From Balamuthia mandrillaris (Eukaryota; Discosea; Longamoebia; Balamuthiidae), in contig JAVKOQ010000182.1 of the NCBI GenBank assembly GCA_031835245.1, positions 43,281 through 107,280 of the forward strand: a stretch of 64,000 nt of DNA, written 5' to 3'. Below, piece by piece: positions 55,924 to 64,000 of this stretch. Made by a program: the position numbers and the translations under genes. Position 1 is the stretch's first letter, and the number at the start of each line of letters is the position of its first letter. The notes under the pieces were generated by a model that was not told the origin of the DNA, did not search any database, and saw nothing but the letters and a program-made list of their open reading frames with translations.

Positions 55924-58548
55924 ATGTCACTGCTACCTACAGAGGAGGAGCTTACAAGTGGCCACTCTACTTTTCACCATTGTGGCTCTCATGATAGCGT
56001 GTGCTTGCTAGCTCAAGACCACTCCACCTTTGCAAGGAAAGAAAGAACGTCGTGGTTCCTTCAGCAGCTGTTGGCACGCAAAAGTGACCCTTCAGCAGAG
56101 TTACTGCCGAGCACACAAGACCCTGAGTCACGACGTGCAAATGATCACTTTACCAACAACGCTACCGCGCTAGCTGCTCACTTGCTTTACTCCTACCAGT
56201 CGGGGCAACAGGAAGAGGAGGAGGAGGAAGCTGTGGAGCTGCCTCCACCACCCTACTGCCTGTTATCAGAAAGTAGTAAGGACACGTTTTTGAAGGAAGG
56301 GCTGCTGCTTCGCTGCTCCAAACAACAGCGCAAGCAACAGCGAGCACAAGAGGAAAAACTACAACGGCTGAGGCAAGCCAAAGGAGAGGAGGATAGGGAA
56401 CCCTCCTCAGCGGCGCAGCCTACATCAACAGCACCAGTCCTAGCTTTGCATGCCCGCTCCCAAGTTGCCACCATCTACTGCAAGTATCGTGTAGTGTTCA
56501 GTTTAGATGTGAGCCCCTCCATGGCTACTTTGTGTGCAGGCAATGATACCATCGTCTTGGACCAGGTTCTGCCCGCTCTAAAACAATGTTTACTGGATCT
56601 GGTGAAACCCATCACTGTTCCTGCTCTCAACCTTCAAGTACGTTAGCTCTGTATTCATCTCAAGTGCTGTGTACTAATGCTTGCTTTGCTGTTGTTGCGC
56701 CCCGTAGATCGTACCAGAACTTTATATCTCCGTAATAGCACAAGGGACGGCCACGACCACATTTAGTACTCTACTCCAAGGTTGTTTACTCACTTCGAGC
56801 AACGTGCGGCCCGTTATTCGCAAGCTCAAGGCGCAGCTTAAGCAACTAGAGTGTAGTTTTGCTCGCCTGTATCAACAACAGTGCGTTCTCCTTTCAATTC
56901 TTCGTTGTTGTTTTCTAGCTTGTTCCTTGTTTTATTGTGTTATTCGACGCGTTTGCTTTTTCCCTTGATCCTCTTCTACTGTTCTACTCTTTCCTATTCC
57001 CACATCTGAAAGCTTTGAGTGAACAACAACAGGCTTACTCCTCTGGCTCCTGATCTAAGAAGCACATTACAAAACTCTGTGTTTGCTCTCACCATGTTAC
57101 CCCGCGATGCGTGTCCAGTTATAGTTCATATCCTTTTAAGATTGATTGTAATGTAGATTTGATAGTGAGATAGCTGAGGTATGCTCGACAACAATTACAT
57201 CCTTAACCACTTGTACTGATGACAGATGGGGTCTCCGCACTGCCGGACCTTCGGTCCTATGACAACTATGTTATGCTGCTTAACAGAGAGGATATTGCTT
57301 GTTCTGTCATACAGTTAGACTCCAACAGGGCTGTGCATTGCCTTTTTGGCTATGTTCCCGATACAGGTCACTCCTCGTTGCTCTTCTCCTCCTCATCTTC
57401 CTCCTCTTCCTCTTCTTCTCTGATACACTTAGACCCAAATGATAATGCTCACTTGTTTCCTTAAAATCTATAGAAATGCTGCGTTATCTATCGCTACACA
57501 CAGGGGGTAATTTCATGCGGTTAATCCAAGACTGTGCCAATAATTTCCAACTGCTATACGAAACGGACGGGACTACAGGAACACGTGCGAGATTTTATGC
57601 TTGTATGAGAGCCACCGCACTACAATTCAACCTCCTATTGAAAGACTTTTGCTATTTCAAAGAGCAAGAGCATGGGTTGAATCTTGACAAAGGGCAAGAA
57701 GACAATGAGTACCCAGATCTCAACATCCCGTTCCCTTGGAATACCGACCACGCTGCTCCTCCACAACCCTCTGCTATATTGGGCCGGAGCAAGACTAAAT
57801 GGAAAGAATATGACCTGCCGGAAGTAAGCCTTTGGCAATTGCTCGATGTTAGACTTCAAGAAGGGTTCTATCTAAGCGGGATATCATATGACTCTGAACA
57901 GTCATTCTCCCTGGGGCTCTCGCTCGCATGGCAACCTGACGTTGTTATCGAATATAGCGTTGAATGCAACGACCCCAAAGCACAAACGGGCAAGGTTATG
58001 CAGATCACCATTAATGTCCTTGCATTCCCACAATTTATTCATCGGTTTGACCTATTACAGAAAGGGGGTGTATGTATCCCAACCTATATACAGCCACGAC
58101 ATCAACATCTAACGCATTCTCTGTCTCTGTCTCTGTCTCTGTCTCTGTCTCTGTCTCTGTCTCTGTCTCTGTCTCTGTCTCTGTCTCTGTCTCTGTCTCT
58201 GTCTCTGTCTCTCCGCAAACAGGCGCACCAATTAACGTTGGGGCAAAGCTCCCCATTACACAAATTCCTGCACCAACTGAGCCAAACGGATAGAGTTCTG
58301 CGTTCCCTGGTTTCCAAAAGTAACTTAATGACTACCCTTTGTCGCAGTACCACCCTAAAGCAAGATGAGAACACAGATCGTCGCCAACATAATCCCTTAG
58401 AAGAGGCTAAGAAAGAATTTTCTTCCCTTCTACCATCACTACGTGGACGGTTACACCGATGGTTTAGTACTGAAAAGGTGGAAGTCGTCCTCAAAGAGGA
58501 TAATCTCTTTTTCCTTCATTCAGGCTGGGACTCTAACGCTAATACCTG

Positions 58549-58592
<44 letters not shown>

Positions 58593-59735
58593 CCCTCGTG
58601 ACCTTCCTGTGATTCTATTCCTCCTATTTTATTTTTCTCACGATAGCTACCATAAATTTGTTTTTTTCTCCTAGCTGGAACAGGAGGAGATTTTCAGTAT
58701 CGGAGAGCTCGAGAAGCACTGCTTGCCTTTTGTACAAAATGGAGCACTTTTAACTTTTCTCATTCCATATTCGTAAAGCTGTTGAATGCATGCGACCGTT
58801 CAGCAACATCTGGCCTTGGAGGATCCTATCCACAGGTAGATTAACTTTCGAAACAAAAATCAAAAGTGGCTAATATCTTCACTTGTTGCAGAACTCCATT
58901 GGTGCCTTCTGTTTGCTACGCTTAAGTTGGGAGACTAACAGCCTTGTGGCATTACATTTGGCATACTTTGCACCAACTAGCACTAGGATTAGCTCTTTTG
59001 CTGAATTCAAGCAACAACTAGCAGAGGCGACTGTTCCTGTGGTACGTAAGCTTGTACCTTCTCTATAATTCCCAGTTTGTGGACAATCTATTGTACGCAA
59101 GAACCAACCTCATTGCTTCTCTTCTCTATAGGACGAGTATGCATATTACAAGGGCCATGAATCTCATTCAAGGATCTGCCCTTTCTTCTTTTGCTCGAAG
59201 CTCTTTCGTCCCGTTCTCATTCGTTATGATCCGCAGTCTCTTACTTCTGCGGAAGAAGAGGCAGTAGCCACAGATGTCAACAAATTTGTGCCAACAGCAC
59301 CATCTCCTACAATGCCACTACTCACCTCCCATCTGTGGAAGCGGCGATGGGCATGGGTAATGTCTGCCTCTCCGGATACTCGAAACGTTGCCACAGAACT
59401 ACTAGTAGCTACTCGTATCCGAGAACAGTGGTTGCCCACTTCCACAGCCTCCAACTTTGTATCATTTGTTAAGGTTAGTTCGGGTCGTAGCCCATTTACA
59501 TAATGGCGTTGCCATGTACGCTTTCGATCAAATAACATTTTTCACCTTAGGACATTCACTTACGAGTATCAAGCACGCATTCTATGCCTCGCGGCTTGCC
59601 GTGTATTCTCCAATACGTTCTCTATCACAGGGAACCTAATATCATAGCCACTGAGTTATGGATGGAACCGCAGTATGGGTACTATTTTTGTTACTGGTTC
59701 CTATTCTCTCCTGCATCGTTGACTCACCTTATTCT

Positions 59736-59787
<52 letters not shown>

Positions 59788-62323
59788 TCCCAGGAAATTC
59801 CAATTCTTAGCCCACCACAAAAGACACACCATTGCCAGTGTAAGTAAAGTGCCATAATTACTAATATGAATTTCCTACCTCCCGAGTGCCTTTATCCAGG
59901 TTTTTCTAAGTCTAACGTATGTATTCTCTATCAAGGAGGAGCTGTTTGATTGCCTTGTAGCCGAACTTCATCACGCCGACGGAAATATAATTTCGGCATT
60001 ATGTTCGTTTGATTACATAGCTGAACAAGTGAACAACCCACAAGCAAAAACGGATCCAGTAAGCAATCTATCCAATGGGCGCAGAAAAACCCGCCGCCAA
60101 CGGGATGCTACACAATATTGGGTAGAGGTATGCCATTACCCATTTCTAACTCCAATGTTTCCTTTTCTTCTTCTTCTTTTTCTTCGTTGAATACAGTTAG
60201 CTAACTCTCACAACACCAGCGGCCCCGTATCAACTTGCATAGTTTAATCGCGTTTGGCACTCATGCAGAAGAGACATATTCTCTATTGCAACGGCTGCCC
60301 AGTGCAGTGGTACCTGAAGCGCCGAGTGCTGCACAACCAAGCACCAAAGCAAAATCCGCGAAGCGGGACTCTCCACTGACCTTATTTCAGCAGATAAACG
60401 CAGGCATCCACACTATGCTTAGTAAAACCCTCTACATTCTTTCTGATTGCAGGCTCCCTGTCCATGAGGATAACTATTGCACTGCTGTTATCAGCCCTCG
60501 CACTGCAGAACATGCCCAACCTGGGAGCCATGTTAGCCTTATGGCTTCTAAGATACATGACCTGAAAGGGTATATCTTCTTAGTTATCTTCGCTACTCCC
60601 TTTTGTCTCTTATTCCTCACGCTCTCTTCCTTTTTTTTTCTGGCACACCAAAGCTACCAATGCTTTGCCAAATTAATGAGCAACACTAGAGTAGTGCTGG
60701 CTGTATTGCCACCACTCAATTCCCTCCAGGAGGATGGGGCAGATACCGTTACAATTCATTTCTACGAGTGTGCCAAAGAACGTGTTGGGCATCTCTCGAA
60801 AACACACCCCTATTCTGAGTACCTATCCTATCTCTACTTTAATTGTAATGCCTGGCGAGAAGTTAACCCTATTGCTGTCTTGTTGACATGAAGTGCGATA
60901 CACTTCCTCTTCAATGGTTCCTCCTCATCTGATGTTAGTGAAGAAAACAAGAGCGAGTTGGAGAAATCCAGTCCCGAGCCTCTACAGCCGTTGACAGGCA
61001 ATAACCCCATACTTACCACCTCTGCAATGCTTTTCTGTCAAGCTGTACGACAGCTCTACGAGCGCAACTTTGTAAAAGCAGTCTACACCGCTTTGAGAGA
61101 TGGCATCCCAGTGCATCCGAACGACTTGGAACGTGCGCACAATTGTTGCATCTCATATCCACTTGAAGTACGTAGTAGCTGGAGTTCTATGTTCTTATGG
61201 ATAACAGGTCGCTGTAACCTAAGAAAGAGAGAGAGAGAGAGAGAGGAGAGGAGAGGAGAGGAGAGGAAAAGGGGGAGGAAGAAGAAAAAGAAGTGGTTTT
61301 ATTGCTTTTTGTTCTCTAAGAATGTTCCGAATTTATCAAGGTCGATATCACGCCCTTCGTGCTAACTCGGAAAGAAACACAAGATATTGTACTAAAACGA
61401 AGGAAGCGTGCAACCAGCATGCCTCCTACTTCCGTCCCATCTTCGGCCTTTGAGCCATGGTCAAAAGAAGCCGAGAGCGCATCAGCAAGGTAATGAATTG
61501 ACCGACCACTATGGAGACCAATACTCCACTCCATGCCCTGTTCTGGTCTGTCTTGGCTAACTTTTTGAGCAATCTATTGCCCTTCTTCCTTGCATCCTGT
61601 GCAAAACTGATAACAGGCAGCAAGCTGAAAAGCAACAGTTATTGCAAGAATATCAACAAACTCTTCAGGAGCGGTTTTATGACTGCATGCACCTGACGTT
61701 TGTCAAATCGAAAGACGGAAAAGGTAGAGAGTTTTTCTTTTATGCCCAACGCCTTTCTACGGCAACCGGTGTGGAAGATGAGGCAGGAGCTGAGGAAGAA
61801 GGAGAAGATGACGAAGAGGCGGAGGCCCATGGCTATGATGAAGAGCACGCTCTTTTTTGGAAAGAAGAAGAGCAGTTCTTCACACCTACCCGAGAGTATC
61901 GTAGTCCTCTCATCAAATCAGACGATGAGTATGACATCGAGTTGGTGTCTTCCTCTCCCATAAAAAGCCAGGTCACTGCTTCCAGCAATCGGCTGCGCCA
62001 ACAACAAAACTACCATTCCCATCATAGTGGCAGTTCCGCCCACACCTCTACCTCCCAACTTGCCAGTATTCTTGACAGAAAGCACAGCAGAAAGTTGCTT
62101 ATCTATCCCTTTCCGCTGTTCCTGCAAGTTGAGTGCTTGCTGCGGATAAACCATCATGGAGGCAAACCCTACTCCCCTGAGGCGGCTAATTTGCCATCCC
62201 CTACTTTTCTCTTGCCACAGCCTTCACCGCCATCCGGCAGTTCCTTTATCTCTCCTCCTCCTACCAGTGTAAGCGCCATGCCAGCCTTTTTAGGTTCGCC
62301 ACCTCTACCTTCTTCTTCTTCTT

Positions 62324-62354
<31 letters not shown>

Positions 62355-64000
62355 TGGAGGCGCCGGTGGACGACGGAAGCGCGCTGCAACCATAGTGGGT
62401 GCTGGCACTGCTGTGGACAGCGGTGGCAAAACGACCTCCTCTTCGTGGGAGCAGGTCATTCCTGTGGAGGGAATTCCCACACCGGAGCTCATACAAACAG
62501 CCCTCGCTGAAGCTGAAGCAGAGCTGCCTGGCATTGATAAAGAGGTCCTCTCAACCCAGAATTGGAGCCATAATCGCGTGCAAGTCATATTACGCTTCAC
62601 TGCAAGAACGCTGGCCCCCTTGTCCGTCACAGGCGATTCCTTCAGCCGATTCCACCTGGAGGAATCGGCCAGGCTATTGCGGCAGCAGCGTCGGGCCGCC
62701 ACCGCCGCCGCCGCCACCACCACCAGCAGCAGCTACGGCAAGAGACAGTATCACCAAAGAGAAATATCTTCGAATCGAAGGGCCTTGTCTCTTTCTTCCT
62801 CTCCAATCCACTCGATAGACAGCGACTCGCGGCACAGCTCTCTTTGGGCAGCTGGTCGTGACGGCTCCTCCATCAGCGTCTCTGATGTGGTGGATCTCTA
62901 CGATGACGATACATCCAACAGTAGTGGCTCTGACATAGAAACTGAGGAGGAGGGTCAAGATCACAACGCATTGCTTCCTTCCGTCATGTCCTACACTCAA
63001 CTACCCCACCCCTTCTACCTCGTCATGACTGCTTTGCAGCAAAGGATATCCTCTCTGGTATCTATGGAAGTGCTGCATCTGCTTCGCCTTAGCACCAACG
63101 CGCAGCCAAGCCTTTTGGCAAAAAGGGCTACCCTCGATACCGTGCTGTCTAATATTGACTCTCTTCCTTTTCCTCTGACTTGGAGCGATACGATCCGTTT
63201 GCCATTCCTTGAACGCAAAGAGGGCATGAAGCTATTTCTAATGCAACTTCAAGAATCCTGCATTCTCCGCTTGCTACGGGTCGGCAATGTGTTTATCGCG
63301 GTCAATACTTGTGAGTTAGTGGAAAGGCTGTCCAGCCCTAGTACCTCCGCCATCAACAGCAATCAGAAGAAACCTAGTTCAGCAACTGCTGAGCATGACA
63401 AGGCAGTTACCGGCATGGAAGCTTCTTCGTTAGCTAGAATATTTCCTCCTACCAGCAACAGAAACCATGAACAAGCATCACCACTGACACCAGAGCTACA
63501 GTTTTGGCTCATCCTTATACCACAGACAACAGAGACACAAAACTTGGTGACCCTGCGTTTTCACACGCGCGACCTGTCAGAGAACCAGCGCACTCTCGTC
63601 ATGGAGGCGGCTCGTTCAGCTGTCCACGAGGCCTGTCGCCGAGTCAACCAGCTCTTGTTGCTGTGGTCCTTGTACAAAACCAACCACTGCAGCCGTTTGC
63701 TGGTAGCCCCCTCCCCCGACGACAGCGACTATGCCCTCTTATCCATGCACTTGCATCCATCCGCTTGGAAAGGTTCCGGTGGGCGGCCTCGTTCTCCTCG
63801 TGCACGCTTATTGCCAGATAGCTTTGTGCAGCACGTTGGCGCTCACAACGTTAATCCTGAGTTCTTCTCCATTGATAATGACGACGAGAAGAACATTACC
63901 AAATACGATTCCTATTTTGCTTGCCCTCGTGTTCACGTCATCGAACTGCCCCTTCATCAACGAATGAGCCCTGATAAAGTAGTTAGCGCTATTATAGGTT
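55924..64000 (+). CDS. SZT2-like protein (KICSTOR subunit), 3'-partial, 17 exons seen
   Basis: Exons: 55924-56637, 56708-56880, 57033-57127, 57217-57366, 57474-58069, 58223-58547, 58675-58835, 58892-59041, 59132-59473, 59551-59678, 59794-59839, 59936-60127, 60220-60569, 60654-60818, 60894-61167, 61341-61489 and 61617 to the edge (still open), more than 2100 residues. Markers of SZT2: VVFSLDVSPSMATL, IVPELYISVIAQG with LLQGCLL, LPRDACPVIVLMTDGVSALP, CLFGYVPDTEMLRY, LWMEPQYGKFQFL, EELFDCLVAELHHADGNI, VDITPFVL, YPFPLFLQVECLLRI and CRRVNQLLLLWSLY. In animals SZT2 links GATOR1 to lysosomes and is needed for TORC1 shut-off in starvation. Insertions rich in Ser and Glu are lineage-specific. The third intron is AT-AC. 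Exon 14 ends at a GT at 60819; without that splice a TGA (60889) would interrupt. Confidence 0.82.
57128..57216 (+). other. U12-type AT-AC intron in the SZT2-like gene
   Basis: Donor ATATCCTTTT (57128-57137), branch site TCCTTAAC (57200-57207) and acceptor AC (57215-57216), with about 10 nt from branch A to the acceptor. Splicing joins GTT C to TG ATG and gives VIVLMTDGV, the conserved family sequence. No GT-AG pair reproduces this. Confidence 0.88.
58111..58212 (+). repeat. (CTCTGT)n hexanucleotide tract in an SZT2 intron
   Basis: About 16-17 perfect units inside the 153-bp intron 58070-58222, pyrimidine-rich on the sense strand. Confidence 0.95.
58551..58592 (+). repeat. (CT)n tract at the start of an SZT2 intron
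   Basis: Follows the donor gtatgt at 58548. Sense-strand pyrimidines. Confidence 0.95.
59731..59784 (+). repeat. (TC)n tract at the end of an SZT2 intron
   Basis: Runs up to cccttcccag|g at 59793. Sense-strand pyrimidines form an extended polypyrimidine tract. Confidence 0.95.
61227..61280 (+). repeat. GA-rich tract in an SZT2 intron
   Basis: (GA)n and gagaggagag repeats inside intron 61168-61340. This is the only intronic dinucleotide tract with purines on the sense strand. Confidence 0.9.
62311..62353 (+). repeat. Coding (TTC)n run giving poly-Ser
   Basis: Read in frame as about 13-14 consecutive Ser codons (TCT) in the SZT2-like protein, in a lineage-specific low-complexity insertion. 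Confidence 0.9.

Noticed and set aside
60889-60891. In-frame TGA in the SZT2-like gene as evidence of UGA recoding
   Set aside because: A phase-correct GT-AG intron (60819-60893) removes it, and TGA ends other genes such as the LRR protein.

Overview
The window is nuclear DNA of a unicellular eukaryote. Genes are broken by many short introns (about 55-150 bp, mostly GT-AG, plus one very probable AT-AC U12-type intron) and use TAA, TAG and TGA as stops. The gene set (LRR proteins, a single-domain RhoGAP, CLU, an SZT2-like KICSTOR protein) and the transposon load suggest a free-living protist, perhaps an amoebozoan. The species is not identifiable from the sequence alone, and that placement is inference.

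Layout. (1) 1-11.4 kb is a gene-dense plus-strand block: the 3' part of a leucine-rich-repeat protein, an MSP/ASH-like plus RhoGAP protein, and a 16-exon CLU (clustered mitochondria) protein ending in a SAM domain. (2) 11.4-49.9 kb is a transposon graveyard: a gag relic, a broken CRN-like P-loop NTPase, a Mutator-like DDE transposase relic, Helitron helicase fragments, three minus-strand Ty3/gypsy chromovirus-type elements (A, B, C; B is nearly complete), more gag/protease/integrase relics, a nearly complete APE-type LINE, and a two-gene DNA transposon with about 0.9 kb terminal inverted repeats (about 41.7-49.6 kb). (3) 49.9-64 kb returns to host genes: a secreted-type FAD oxidoreductase (minus, intronless, one frameshift), an EF-hand/coiled-coil tail-anchored protein, and an SZT2-like gene running off the right edge.

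The most interesting signals are as follows. The 41.7-49.6 kb DNA transposon carries, divergently transcribed, a transposase with an ENKN...GHTHEDVDQ signature and a protein whose C-terminal half resembles a beta-class amino-methyltransferase with degenerate catalytic motifs; its ends have subterminal palindromic repeats. The two TIR copies also act as filled and empty sites for a 106-bp MITE and a 5'-truncated LINE. A textbook AT-AC intron lies in the SZT2-like gene. Two diverged retroelement copies share a UGA at the same reverse-transcriptase codon. A SAM domain is fused to CLU.

Host genes RhoGAP (small GTPase control), CLU (mitochondrial distribution and mRNA binding) and SZT2 (nutrient input to TORC1) are housekeeping or signalling genes and show no operon-like link. 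Exon boundaries were chosen by reading-frame continuity across GT-AG junctions plus family conservation. They are predictions, not transcript-supported.
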